A stretch of DNA of 64,000 bases from an uncultured Clostridia bacterium (GCA_944384705.1 CALWUI010000012.1:62001-126000), one strand, 5' to 3'. Shown: positions 1 through 8,015, counted from the first letter of the stretch. The notes: a model not told the origin generated them from the sequence alone. Numbers and translations are program-made.

Positions 1-629
1 AAGCTTTAAATGAATTGATGTCAATTTTAAAACCTGGAATGAGCGAAAAAGAAATTGCTTTTAATTTGGAGTTTTTACTCAGAAAAAAGGGAGCACAGAG
101 CATAGCTTTCGATTTAATCGTTGCCAGCGGAAAAAATAGTTCTATGCCTCATGCTACGCCAACAGATAAACGGTTAGAAATTGGCGATTTTGTTACAATT
201 GATATGGGAGCAGTGTACAATGGATACTGTAGCGATATGACAAGAACTGTAGCTTTGGGTAAAATTTCTGAAAAGCAACGTTCAGTTTATAATTTGGTTT
301 TAGCTGCTCAGAATAAAGCCATACAGTCAATAAAAAGTGGAGTTTTATGCAAAAAGATTGACAAAATTGCAAGAAATTTTATTTATGAAAATGGTTATGA
401 AGGTTGTTTCGGTCATGCATTAGGTCATGGTGTAGGTTTAGAAATTCACGAAGGTCCTTTTTTGTCGACAAGATCAGAAGATGTTTTGAAATCTGGTATG
501 GTTGTTACTATTGAACCGGGAATATACTTAAAAAATGAATTTGGTGTTAGAATAGAAGACATGATTGTTGTTACTGAACAAGGCTGTCAAAATCTAACGT
601 TTGCAAATAAGGAGTTAATCGTTTTATAA
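1..629 (+). CDS. Xaa-Pro aminopeptidase (M24 family), 5'-truncated by the window edge
   Basis: The reading frame is open back to the first base, so the start lies upstream and only about 208 C-terminal residues are visible. They match the catalytic pita-bread domain of M24 peptidases such as PepP/PepQ, which remove N-terminal residues preceding proline. Metal-ligand motifs are readable: the Asp of VTIDMGAVYNGYCSDMTRT (two Asp ligands), His in GHALGHGVGLEIHE, Glu in TIEPGIY and Glu in VRIEDM. The N-terminal creatinase-like domain must lie off the window. The gene ends 24 bp before an AI-2E family gene on the same strand, so the two may be co-transcribed. In Firmicutes this peptidase is often next to efp; that cannot be tested here. 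Confidence 0.9.
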   Translation, partial: ALNELMSILKPGMSEKEIAFNLEFLLRKKGAQSIAFDLIVASGKNSSMPHATPTDKRLEIGDFVTIDMGAVYNGYCSDMTRTVALGKISEKQRSVYNLVLAAQNKAIQSIKSGVLCKKIDKIARNFIYENGYEGCFGHALGHGVGLEIHEGPFLSTRSEDVLKSGMVVTIEPGIYLKNEFGVRIEDMIVVTEQGCQNLTFANKELIVL

Positions 630-653
630 TGATAAAAAGGGAGTTACGTCGTA

Positions 654-1742
654 GTGGATAAAAATTTAAAAAACAAATTGATTCTTATTACATATGCTAT
701 TGCTATATTTTTTATATTTAAAAATATTTTTACTTTTTGGCAGTGCTTGTGCAAATTTATTGCATTATTAATGCCATTTATATATGGTTTTGTGCTTGCT
801 TATATTGTTAACTGGCCAGCTAATTTTTTTGAAAAAAACATCTTTGAGAATTATTGCAAAAATGAAAAAGGCAGAAAAATTTTATCCATATTTTCTGCAT
901 ACTTAATTGTATTTGGAATATGCTCATTTATTTTTATTATTATTGTTCCTCAAATTATTGTAAGTTTAAATCAGTTAATTTCTAACTCTGGAAGTTATGC
1001 GATTTCTTTTAGAAATTTTATGGAAGAGATTCTCTCAATTTTACATATAAAAAATTTTGTGCAGCTAGACAATTTAACTGAAAAAGCTTTGACTTTTTTT
1101 AGTAACGAAACTTTTGTTGTTAAACTTTTAGACTTTCTGCGAAACCTTGCGACAGTGACTTATAACTGGGTTATTGGAATTATTATATCGTTTTATTTTA
1201 TGTTTAATAAAGAAAATCTTCTGCATAAGTTGAGTAAAGTTTCCAGCCTTTGTCTAGAGTCAAAAACATATAAAAATACAATAGATATTTTGAATATGTC
1301 GCATAATGTAGTTGGAAAATTTATCATCGGTAAAATTATTGATTCCTTTATCATTGGAGTTTTGTGTTTTATTGGAACAACCATTTTAATGATTCCTTAT
1401 TCTTTGCTTATAAGCGTAATTGTTGGAGTCACAAATATTATACCTTTTTTTGGGCCTTTTTTGGGAGCAATCCCTTGTATAATTATTTTATTAGTAATTG
1501 ACCCAGTAAAAGCTCTTTGGTTTTCTATATTTATTTTTATTTTGCAGCAAATTGATGGAAATATTATTGGCCCTAAAATTTTAGGCAGTTCTATTGGAAT
1601 ATCTGCTATATTTATAATGTTTAGTGTTATAATTGGTGGTGGATTATTTGGAATTCCTGGAATGATTTTAGGGGTTCCGGGTTTTGCAATCTTATATAAT
1701 TTAGGTTCAGCTTTTCTTAATAAATTAGAGCAAGGGGAGTAG
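654..1742 (+). CDS. AI-2E family transporter (PerM/YtvI-type membrane protein)
   Basis: A 362-residue polytopic membrane protein of the AI-2E/PerM (formerly UPF0118) family. Hydrophobic segments occur near residues 8-25, 30-50, 75-100, then after a soluble stretch at about 165-185, 215-300 and 305-345. The C-terminal half carries the typical proline/glycine-rich segment around IIPFFGPFLGAIP, followed by QQIDGNIIGPKILGSSIGIS, a strong family signature. Members have been linked to export of autoinducer-2 or to Na+/H+ antiport, but the substrate cannot be read from the sequence. The start is a GTG preceded by AAAAAGGGAG. It ends 4 bp before the mannose-1-phosphate guanylyltransferase start, suggesting an operon. 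Confidence 0.88.
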   Translation: MDKNLKNKLILITYAIAIFFIFKNIFTFWQCLCKFIALLMPFIYGFVLAYIVNWPANFFEKNIFENYCKNEKGRKILSIFSAYLIVFGICSFIFIIIVPQIIVSLNQLISNSGSYAISFRNFMEEILSILHIKNFVQLDNLTEKALTFFSNETFVVKLLDFLRNLATVTYNWVIGIIISFYFMFNKENLLHKLSKVSSLCLESKTYKNTIDILNMSHNVVGKFIIGKIIDSFIIGVLCFIGTTILMIPYSLLISVIVGVTNIIPFFGPFLGAIPCIIILLVIDPVKALWFSIFIFILQQIDGNIIGPKILGSSIGISAIFIMFSVIIGGGLFGIPGMILGVPGFAILYNLGSAFLNKLEQGE

Positions 1743-1746
1743 CTAT

Positions 1747-2826
1747 ATGAAAAAAGTAGCATTAATAATGGCTGGTGGCCGTGGCGAACGGTTTTGGCCT
1801 AAAAGCAGAAAAAATATGCCAAAACAGTTTCTATCGTTAACCGAGGATGGAGTTACTATGATTCAACATACTATAAACAGAATTCTGCCTATTGTTGACG
1901 TAGAAGATATTTTTATCTCTACGAACAAAGAATATGTTGAACTAGTAAAGGCTCAACTTCCTATTGTGCTAGACGAAAACATTATATGCGAACCTGTTTC
2001 TAAAAACACTGCACCTTGTATTGCAATGGCAGCTGGGCATATAAAAAATAAATATGATGACGCTATAATGATAGTATTGCCTTCGGATCACCTAATAAAA
2101 AATAATGAGATATATTTGGATACGTTAAAAGACGCATGTAAAATTGCTAAAATAAATACTAATTTAGTAACTATTGGAATACTTCCAACTCATCCAGAAA
2201 CAGGCTATGGATATATTAAATTTAATAACAAGAAAGAAATTTTTGAAAACATCTCTGCCTTTAAAGTTGAATGTTTCGTAGAAAAACCTAATATAGATAA
2301 AGCAAAAGAATATTTATCTTGTGGAACATATTTATGGAATAGTGGAATTTTTGTCTGGAAACTTTCTTCGATAATTGAAAATTTTAGGTTAAATTTGTCA
2401 AACATTTATGAGGGTATACAGTCAATAATATCCGAAAAAGATTCAAAAAATTATGAGGATATCTTAGAAAAAATTTTTAATAAATTTGAATCTATTTCTA
2501 TAGATTATGGCATATTAGAAAAAGCTAAGAATATCTTTGTAATCCCTGGCACATTTGGTTGGGATGATGTTGGGTCATGGCTTTCGATTGAAAGACTAAA
2601 TAAAACAGATGATTCAAATAATGTTATCAATGGTAACGTTATAGCAATTGATACAAAAAACAGTATTATCGAGTGTGAAAAAAAATTATTTGCTCTGGTT
2701 GGAGTAGAAGATTTAATCATTGTGGACACTAAAGATGCAACACTAATTTGCAGAAAATCAGATTCTAATAAAATAAAAAAAATCATAGAAAATTTAAAAA
2801 TCTGCAACAGAAAAGAATATTTGTAA
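1747..2826 (+). CDS. manC: mannose-1-phosphate guanylyltransferase
   Basis: A 359-residue nucleotidyltransferase that makes GDP-mannose from mannose-1-phosphate and GTP, a cytoplasmic step feeding cell-surface glycans. The N-terminal pyrophosphorylase signature GGRGERFWPKSRKNMPKQFL is intact (residues 9-28). GYGYI, CFVEKP and the LWNSGIFVWK motif typical of GDP-mannose pyrophosphorylases follow. The length fits the single-function enzyme; the C-terminal isomerase cupin found in bifunctional ManC is absent. That activity is supplied by a separate manA-type gene near 58.4 kb. No phosphomannomutase is visible in the window. Start ATG lies 4 bp after the preceding stop. Confidence 0.92.
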   Translation: MKKVALIMAGGRGERFWPKSRKNMPKQFLSLTEDGVTMIQHTINRILPIVDVEDIFISTNKEYVELVKAQLPIVLDENIICEPVSKNTAPCIAMAAGHIKNKYDDAIMIVLPSDHLIKNNEIYLDTLKDACKIAKINTNLVTIGILPTHPETGYGYIKFNNKKEIFENISAFKVECFVEKPNIDKAKEYLSCGTYLWNSGIFVWKLSSIIENFRLNLSNIYEGIQSIISEKDSKNYEDILEKIFNKFESISIDYGILEKAKNIFVIPGTFGWDDVGSWLSIERLNKTDDSNNVINGNVIAIDTKNSIIECEKKLFALVGVEDLIIVDTKDATLICRKSDSNKIKKIIENLKICNRKEYL

Positions 2827-2852
2827 AATTGTTTTTATAGATATAGAATATA

Positions 2853-2888
2853 ATTAATTATACAAAAGATTTATTTTGTATAATTAAT
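2853..2888. terminator. 15-bp AT-rich hairpin between manC and a tyrosine recombinase
   Basis: A perfect inverted repeat with 15-bp arms (2853-2867 and 2874-2888) and a 6-base loop, made almost only of A and T. It lies 27 bp after the manC stop and 27 bp before the recombinase start. It could end manC transcription or be a protein-binding operator; the low GC makes it weak as an intrinsic terminator. Confidence 0.4.
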
Positions 2889-2914
2889 AATTAGATTAGA
2901 AAGGGAAAAATTAT

Positions 2915-3889
2915 ATGAAAACAAGTATAATTTATGAAGCACCTCAAATTTTAATCGATTTTTTAGGATATATGCAAACAGTAAAAGGTAAATCACCTAA
3001 AACTGTAGATGAATATTATATTGATTTACGAACTTTTTTTAGATATGTTAAATATTCAAAAAAATTAGTTCCAGAAAATATTTTATTTGAAAAAATTTCT
3101 ATTAATGATATAACAATTGATATAATAAAAGAAATAAGTACCATTGACATATATGAGTATTTAAATTATCTTTTGGTGGAACGCAATAATAATGCTGCAA
3201 CTAGATCAAGAAAAATTTCTAGTTTAAAATCGTTTTTTGATTACCTCGTCAATAAGGTAAGACTTCTAGAAGAAAACCCTACAAAAGATTTAGACATGCC
3301 TAAAAAAAAATCTGCTCTGCCTAAATTTTTAACTTTAGAACAAAGCATAGATCTTTTAAAAAGTATAAATGGCCCTTTTAAAGAACGAGATTATTGTATA
3401 GTTACTTTATTTTTAAACTGTGGAATGCGACTTTCGGAACTTGTTGGAATAAATTTAACTGATATAAGAAATGATAATACATTAAAACTCACAGGAAAAG
3501 GCAACAAAGAACGGATTGTATATTTGAATGAAGCCTGCTTGTCAGCGTTATCAGGCTATATAAAGATTCGACCTAAAGATAATTTAAAGGATAAAAATGC
3601 GTTATTTATTAGCAAATTTAATAAAAGAATTAGCCCAAAAACAGTTCAATTTATAATAAAAAAATATCTAAAAAAAATTGACTTAGATAATTTAGGATAT
3701 TCTGTTCATAAGCTTCGCCATACAGCGGCAACTTTAATGTATCAATACGGTAACGTTGACATTAGAGTTCTAAAAGATATTTTGGGTCATTCTAACCTTG
3801 GAACAACAGAAATCTATACGCACCTCTCTAATAAACAATTACAAAAAGCAGCATCTGCTAATCCCTTGTCAAAAATATCTTCTAATTAA
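2915..3889 (+). CDS. tyrosine recombinase, XerC/XerD-like
   Basis: A 324-residue site-specific recombinase with an N-terminal SAM-like core-binding domain (about residues 10-115) and a C-terminal catalytic domain. All catalytic residues are present: Arg172 in CGMRLSEL, Lys195 in TGKGNKER, His265 and Arg268 in HKLRHT, His292 in LGHSNLGTTEIYTH and the nucleophile Tyr301. Length and motif spacing fit XerC/XerD proteins, which resolve chromosome dimers at dif, although Xer-like paralogues in Clostridia have other roles. No dif-like site was recognised nearby. Start ATG follows AGAAAGGGAAAAATTAT. The gene converges on a Tim44-like pseudogene with a 4-bp overlap of stop regions. Confidence 0.88.
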   Translation: MKTSIIYEAPQILIDFLGYMQTVKGKSPKTVDEYYIDLRTFFRYVKYSKKLVPENILFEKISINDITIDIIKEISTIDIYEYLNYLLVERNNNAATRSRKISSLKSFFDYLVNKVRLLEENPTKDLDMPKKKSALPKFLTLEQSIDLLKSINGPFKERDYCIVTLFLNCGMRLSELVGINLTDIRNDNTLKLTGKGNKERIVYLNEACLSALSGYIKIRPKDNLKDKNALFISKFNKRISPKTVQFIIKKYLKKIDLDNLGYSVHKLRHTAATLMYQYGNVDIRVLKDILGHSNLGTTEIYTHLSNKQLQKAASANPLSKISSN

Positions 3890-4257
3890 TATAGTATCTT
3901 ATTATATTCGTTTTTTTGCAAAATTTTACTTAACACCCATTGATTATTCTCATTCTTACTAAAACACCAATACTCTACAAAAGATTTACTTACGTTATTT
4001 CCGCTTACAATTTCGTTACTATTAAGGTCTAAAATATAATCGATCATCTTCCCTTTTATATAAACCCAAATTTGAAAATCTTCTATATAACTTATAGAAA
4101 TGGGATAAGCATCTAATAATTTTATATTTTTCATTACATTTTTTCTATTACAATATTTTTGCCTATTTATTTTTGATTCAAACTGTTCAAGTAAATCTTT
4201 ATCCATATAGTCCTTAGCCAAAGCCATATTTTCATCAGCCCATGCGTTCTGAACCAC
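3886..4257 (-). CDS. C-terminal Tim44-like domain of the frameshifted gene
   Basis: The frame gives a Tim44-like domain: FVVQNAWADENMALAKDYM, then NVMKNIKLLDAYP, the conserved VYIKGKMIDYILDL strand pair and SFVEYWCFSKNENNQWVLSKI near the end. The GTG at 4257 has no ribosome-binding site, and the frame is open upstream into the preceding half. This argues that it was never an independent gene. In the family this domain probably binds a ligand or membrane partner; its function is unknown. Confidence 0.7.
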   Translation of the reverse strand: MVQNAWADENMALAKDYMDKDLLEQFESKINRQKYCNRKNVMKNIKLLDAYPISISYIEDFQIWVYIKGKMIDYILDLNSNEIVSGNNVSKSFVEYWCFSKNENNQWVLSKILQKNEYNKILY

Positions 4258-4298
4258 AAAATATGTTTTTATAATTCTTTTTATTATTTGTCTATAAT

Positions 4299-4595
4299 TT
4301 AGCTTATTTTTTTAATCATCAGTTTAGTTTTTATTTTTGCTTTAAACATTTTCGCCTTAAAAACTAAAATTGTTTCGAAAAGCAAACATGTAAAAAATAA
4401 CATATTAATGAAGTTGGATAGCACAGAGCCACTACCACAAGAATCACTGTAATAATTGGAAGATTCATTACTTTCTGAATCTGAGTTACTTGTATTGCTG
4501 CTACTATCTCCTCCTCCAGCCCTTGCATAAGTTATATTATATGTAGCAAACATTGTATATAATATAATAAGTATCAAAGTCATAGATTTTCTCAT
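4299..4595 (-). CDS. N-terminal part of the frameshifted Tim44-like protein
   Basis: This 98-residue frame starts at an ATG preceded by AAAGGGGAAAATTTT and a good promoter about 50 bp upstream. It begins with a signal peptide or signal anchor (hydrophobic residues 5-22), followed by ARAGGGDSSS and a Ser/Asn-rich stretch to about residue 55. A second hydrophobic helix spans about residues 59-80, and a Lys-rich tail follows. This is the usual N-terminal architecture of the Tim44-like family; alone it would make a short membrane peptide without the globular domain. Confidence 0.7.
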   Translation of the reverse strand: MRKSMTLILIILYTMFATYNITYARAGGGDSSSNTSNSDSESNESSNYYSDSCGSGSVLSNFINMLFFTCLLFETILVFKAKMFKAKIKTKLMIKKIS

Positions 4596-4645
4596 AAAAT
4601 TTTCCCCTTTATTTAGTTACCAATCTAATCACTAAAGACAGACTT

Positions 4646-4674
4646 ATTATAACATACATTGTTCAAATTTTCAA
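4646..4674 (-). promoter_or_regulatory. sigma-A type promoter for the Tim44-like gene
   Basis: Reading the minus strand, TTGAAA (4674-4669) and TATAAT (4651-4646) are separated by 17 bp. The predicted start is about 45 bp before the ATG at 4595. An intact promoter on a broken gene fits a recent or a slippage-tolerated frameshift. Confidence 0.6.
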
Positions 4675-4766
4675 TCTTATTTGACAAAAAATTAAAATAT
4701 ATTTATCAATTTTGCATAAAATTATATATGATTGTATTTAATTTTAAAATATCTTCCACCTCAATT

Positions 4767-5489
4767 TCATCCAACTTTTTCTAAATCTCTTTTTAGACGC
4801 TGAAATATTCTTTTTTCAAGTCTAGATATGTAAGACTGAGATATACCTAAAGAATCTGCAACTTCTTTTTGAGTATGTTCTTGATTGCCAGAAAGGCCAA
4901 ATCTCAGCTCCATAATGCTTCTTTCTCTGTTTGATAGTTTTGAAATAGCCCTAAGCAAAATTTGGCTCTCGACTTCTTGCTCTATACGTCTATTTACGAG
5001 ATCATATTCGCTTCCTAAAATATCAGATAGTAACAATTCATTTCCGTCCCAATCAACTTTAAGTGGCTCATCAATAGAAATGTCATTTTTTATTTGCGAG
5101 CTTTTTCTAAGATACATTAAAATTTCATTTTCGATACATCTTGACGCATAAGTGGCGAGCTTAATATTTTTTTCTGGGCAAAAAGTATTTACTGCTTTAA
5201 TAAGTCCTATAGTTCCGATAGAAACTAGATCCTCCACATTTGTGCCTGTAGAGTCAAATTTTTTAGCAATATAAACAACAAGCCTTAAATTATGAGTTAT
5301 AAGAGGTTCCCTTGCTCCTTTTACGCCATTTTTTATATCATTCATTATTTTTAATTCTTGAGATTTTGTCAAGGGCGGTGGCAAAGTTTCTGAGCCATTT
5401 ATATAATAGATTTCACAAACTAAATTTAATTTTTTTATAATATTAATCAAAAAAATCGAAATTTTATTTGAAATAAAATAATGTTGCAT
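4767..5489 (-). CDS. sigE: RNA polymerase sporulation sigma-E factor
   Basis: A 240-residue sigma-70 family protein. Region 2 is clear ([48 protein letters not shown]), and region 4 ends in a helix-turn-helix ([24 protein letters not shown]). The first ~30 residues are hydrophobic and Lys-containing, like the pro-sequence of pro-sigma-E that SpoIIGA removes. Sigma-E directs the first mother-cell transcription programme of sporulation. The gene begins 15 bp after the spoIIGA stop with AAGGAG eight bases before ATG, the conserved spoIIG arrangement. The sigG gene that usually follows is not here; a Tim44-like gene follows instead. Confidence 0.95.
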   Translation of the reverse strand: MQHYFISNKISIFLINIIKKLNLVCEIYYINGSETLPPPLTKSQELKIMNDIKNGVKGAREPLITHNLRLVVYIAKKFDSTGTNVEDLVSIGTIGLIKAVNTFCPEKNIKLATYASRCIENEILMYLRKSSQIKNDISIDEPLKVDWDGNELLLSDILGSEYDLVNRRIEQEVESQILLRAISKLSNRERSIMELRFGLSGNQEHTQKEVADSLGISQSYISRLEKRIFQRLKRDLEKVG

Positions 5490-5504
5490 TTAAATTGCTC
5501 CTTT

Positions 5505-6392
5505 TTATTCTACAAGATCAGGATTAATTAGGGCATGATATTCATCGTTAAATATTTTTTCTTTACAAACTGCAATATAGGCTTCTTTTTTTATTGACTG
5601 ATTGCTAAAAGTCAAGATTTTTATGTAATCTGCTTTAAATGCCGGAAGAAGACCACTTCCAGATACGGTTTTAAAAGGAATCAATCTAAAATCTTTAAAT
5701 TTTTGTATATCATACAAAATTTTTTCCTGCGAATTCAACATCATATTACATACACAAAAATATTCTTTGATTGATTCAGGCAGAATTTCTTTAATAAATT
5801 TATAATGAGCAACAACTACAGGCAAGCCAGAGAATGGCTCTCTTAGATTATTACCCGTGTCAACCTTGCCTTTTAATATTATTGACTTATTTTTAAACTC
5901 TATAAGAACTTCATGGTCAGATAGTATTCCATTTTTATGTCCACAGAACCTATCAAATAAGCGTATTATTAGATAAGAAGCGAATGTTGTAAAAATTAAA
6001 AAAGTTGGCGATAAATTCAAGTATATCATGTTATTATTAATAAAAATTCCATTTGGAGTTACAAAATACCATAGGCAAAATATAAATCCTCCAAAAAGAA
6101 AATTTATTCCATAAAAAATAATAATAATTTTACTAAATAATCTAATGTTTACCCATCTAAACGCCAAAATCACTATAGACGCCGACATAACGAGTTTTAT
6201 AAGCAGAGAAAAAATAGAATTTATTTTAGGCAAAAAAATAATCAGAGAGTAAACTGCTCCCACAAAAGAAGCTAAAACTAATCGTTTTCGTATAACTTTT
6301 AAATTCAATATCTTTGCAACAGATAAAAGCAAAAAATAATTTATAAAAAGATTTATGGATATAAGTACATCTATGTATATAGTCTGCTTCAT
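5505..6392 (-). CDS. spoIIGA: sporulation sigma-E factor processing peptidase
   Basis: A 295-residue membrane-embedded aspartic protease. About five hydrophobic helices fill residues 1-145 and a soluble domain follows. That domain carries the pepsin/retropepsin-like active-site motif D-T-G-N at residues 178-181 (context GKVDTGNNLREPFSG). SpoIIGA is inserted into the septal membrane and, when the forespore sends SpoIIR, cleaves the pro-sequence of sigma-E. The start ATG sits just after a very strong GGGGAGGAGG. It is the first gene of the two-gene operon with sigE. A possible Spo0A box lies about 60 bp upstream. Confidence 0.93.
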   Translation of the reverse strand: MKQTIYIDVLISINLFINYFLLLSVAKILNLKVIRKRLVLASFVGAVYSLIIFLPKINSIFSLLIKLVMSASIVILAFRWVNIRLFSKIIIIFYGINFLFGGFIFCLWYFVTPNGIFINNNMIYLNLSPTFLIFTTFASYLIIRLFDRFCGHKNGILSDHEVLIEFKNKSIILKGKVDTGNNLREPFSGLPVVVAHYKFIKEILPESIKEYFCVCNMMLNSQEKILYDIQKFKDFRLIPFKTVSGSGLLPAFKADYIKILTFSNQSIKKEAYIAVCKEKIFNDEYHALINPDLVE

Positions 6393-6426
6393 ATCCTCCT
6401 CCCCACAACTGTATTCAATTAACCAT

Positions 6427-6460
6427 ATTATCTTCTATGCTGTTTATTTTTTTTGTCGCA
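6427..6460 (-). promoter_or_regulatory. spoIIGA: possible Spo0A-activated promoter of spoIIGA-sigE
   Basis: On the minus strand a GATAAT -10-like element (6432-6427) has no good -35. A 6-of-7 match to the Spo0A box TGTCGAA (TGTCGCA, plus strand 6454-6460) sits where the -35 region would be. In Bacillus the spoIIG promoter is activated by Spo0A bound at this position. The match is imperfect, so this is a hypothesis. Confidence 0.3.
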
Positions 6461-6573
6461 ATATAGTAATAAGAAAAAGGCACAGCAATAAATTTTGCCA
6501 ATAAAATTCCCCTTTTTTCTCTTGAATACATACTAATCTTAGTACTAAATCTATTTATAGTGAGGTGAGTTTT

Positions 6574-6708
6574 ATGTCTTTGATTTTTTGTGATAATGAC
6601 TGTGTTTATCAAAAAGACGGATATTGCGTTTTAGAAACTCCTACAATTGTAAGCAAAGACCAAAATCAATGCGAAAATTGTGCACATTATAAAAAATCGT
6701 ATGTATAA
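6574..6708 (+). CDS. small cysteine-rich protein, DUF1540-like
   Basis: A 44-residue gene with start ATG seven bases after GAGGTG and a stop directly abutting the convergent plsC stop. The product contains five cysteines (C6, C10, C18, C33, C36) in a C-x3-C-x7-C ... C-x2-C pattern around a DGYC motif. This resembles the short Cys-rich DUF1540-type proteins of Clostridia, which are often wrongly annotated as hydroxymyristoyl-ACP dehydratase. Metal binding is likely from the cysteine spacing, but the function is unknown. The ribosome-binding site, lack of alternative frames and Cys spacing support a real gene. Confidence 0.75.
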   Translation: MSLIFCDNDCVYQKDGYCVLETPTIVSKDQNQCENCAHYKKSYV

Positions 6709-7320
6709 TTAATTTATTTGAGGACCTAATTTTTTTATATTTTCCATAACAACTCTGCTTGCAGCCCGAATTGATTTACTACTGTCGTCCGCAATATTAA
6801 GTTGAGAAATATTTATTGGTTCTCCAATAGAAATTATATTCTTCTTAAGAAGTTTAACTTTATGCTCATTTTTTCCAGTCATACAAACAGGAAGAATAGG
6901 TACCCCTGTTTTATAAGCAATAGCCACACACCCAGTTTTAGGGCGTAAAAATTCATTATTTTTAGATCGTGTACCTTCTATAAAGAGCCCAAGCTGTTTA
7001 CCATTTTTTAATATTTTTTCTGCACTTTCGATTGCTGAGGTATCTCCCTTACCTCGATTTACTGGGAAGGCTCCAACAGCTTTAAAAATTTTCCCTAAAA
7101 ATTTAAATTTAAATAATTCCGCTTTAGCCATAAAATAAATTTGTCTTTTAAAAATAATAGCAAGCAAAACCGGATCAGCGTTTGAAGTATGGTTAGGACA
7201 AATAATAACCCCGCCATTATTAGGAATATTTTCCAATCCTTTTACATCAATTCTATACAAAAGCTTAACAAAAGGCCTTATAACAGTTATAATAAACCAG
7301 TACAATTTACTTTCTTTCAT
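6709..7320 (-). CDS. plsC: 1-acyl-sn-glycerol-3-phosphate acyltransferase
   Basis: A 203-residue membrane-associated acyltransferase that makes phosphatidic acid from lysophosphatidic acid. The catalytic HX4D motif is present as NHTSNADP (about residues 42-49). The glycerophosphate-binding motif FIEGTRSKNN lies near residue 114. The GAFPVNRGKGD segment, also typical, lies near residue 85. A short hydrophobic N-terminal segment may anchor it to the membrane. Its ATG begins one base after the cmk stop, so cmk and plsC are almost certainly one transcript; this pairing is frequent in Firmicutes. Confidence 0.92.
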   Translation of the reverse strand: MKESKLYWFIITVIRPFVKLLYRIDVKGLENIPNNGGVIICPNHTSNADPVLLAIIFKRQIYFMAKAELFKFKFLGKIFKAVGAFPVNRGKGDTSAIESAEKILKNGKQLGLFIEGTRSKNNEFLRPKTGCVAIAYKTGVPILPVCMTGKNEHKVKLLKKNIISIGEPINISQLNIADDSSKSIRAASRVVMENIKKLGPQIN

Positions 7321-7321
7321 A

Positions 7322-7990
7322 CTAATCTAATTTTCCTAACTTATTTTTTATTACGTTCAAAACCAAATCCACAGATTCTTCAAAATTATAATCACTAGTA
7401 TCTAAAATAACGGCATCTGCAGCATGTTTTAACGGAGCAACAGATCTATTTGAGTCATTATAATCTCTTTTTACTATATCATTAAAAACCTCATCATAAG
7501 TAGTATTACAATTTTTTTCAATTAATTCTTTATAACGTCTTTTTGAACGTTCCTCCAACGAAGCTGTAAGGAATATTTTAACATTAGCATCTGGTAGAAT
7601 TACAGTTCCAATATCCCTGCCATCCATTATAATATTATTTTTTTTAGCTATGCCTCTTTGCAAATCTAACAAAAACCTTCTTACACTTGAAAATGCAGAG
7701 ACTTTTGATGCCATCATAGAAATTTCAGGAGTTCTTATTTTATCTGAAACATCTTCATCAAACAAAAACACCTTTTGTTCTCCGTTTATAAATTTTAAAT
7801 TCAGCTTAATTTCGTTTAACTTTAGTTTAATATTTTCTTCATCGATTAATTTATTTCGTATAACATAAAGTCCAACAACTCGATATAAAGCTCCAGTATC
7901 TACATAAATATAAGAAAGTTTTTTAGAAACAGCCTTTGCAACAGTACTTTTTCCAGCTCCAGCAGGCCCATCTATTGCTATTGAAATCAC
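7322..7990 (-). CDS. cmk: cytidylate kinase
   Basis: A 222-residue cytoplasmic kinase that phosphorylates CMP and dCMP using ATP. The P-loop GPAGAGKST is at residues 8-16, and the DTGALYR segment, part of the CMP-binding region, follows at about 32-38. GRDIGTVILPDA and the lid-like RYKE/RSVAPL regions are present. Start is a GTG six bases after AAGGAG. Its length matches the bacterial family (about 220-230). It stands upstream of plsC in an apparent operon. Confidence 0.95.
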   Translation of the reverse strand: MISIAIDGPAGAGKSTVAKAVSKKLSYIYVDTGALYRVVGLYVIRNKLIDEENIKLKLNEIKLNLKFINGEQKVFLFDEDVSDKIRTPEISMMASKVSAFSSVRRFLLDLQRGIAKKNNIIMDGRDIGTVILPDANVKIFLTASLEERSKRRYKELIEKNCNTTYDEVFNDIVKRDYNDSNRSVAPLKHAADAVILDTSDYNFEESVDLVLNVIKNKLGKLD

Positions 7991-8015
7991 ATTTTACTCC
8001 TTATCATAAAAAAAT

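Larger units (their letters stand above)
3886..4595 (-). pseudogene. Tim44-like domain membrane protein gene, split by a frameshift in an A7 tract
   Basis: Two adjacent minus-strand frames together make one protein of a family common in Firmicutes: signal peptide, Ser/Gly-rich segment, one membrane helix and a Tim44-like (NTF2-fold) domain. The first frame (4595 to 4299) ends at TAA just after a run of seven A (plus-strand T7 at 4307-4313). The second frame runs on from there in the -1 register. Adding one A at the run would fuse them through KLNYRQIIKRIIKTYFVVQNAW, which is exactly where the family continues. The break may be a real loss-of-function mutation, a homopolymer sequencing error, or a site rescued by polymerase slippage. 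Confidence 0.75.

Noticed and set aside
1397-1762. 121-codon minus-strand frame in the AI-2E family gene
   Set aside because: Antisense shadow: Pro/Ile-rich product, no ribosome-binding site, sense gene clearly conserved.
6415-6612. 65-codon minus-strand frame between spoIIGA and the Cys-rich gene
   Set aside because: No ribosome-binding site, no recognisable features, and it overlaps the better-supported 44-residue gene and the spoIIGA promoter region.
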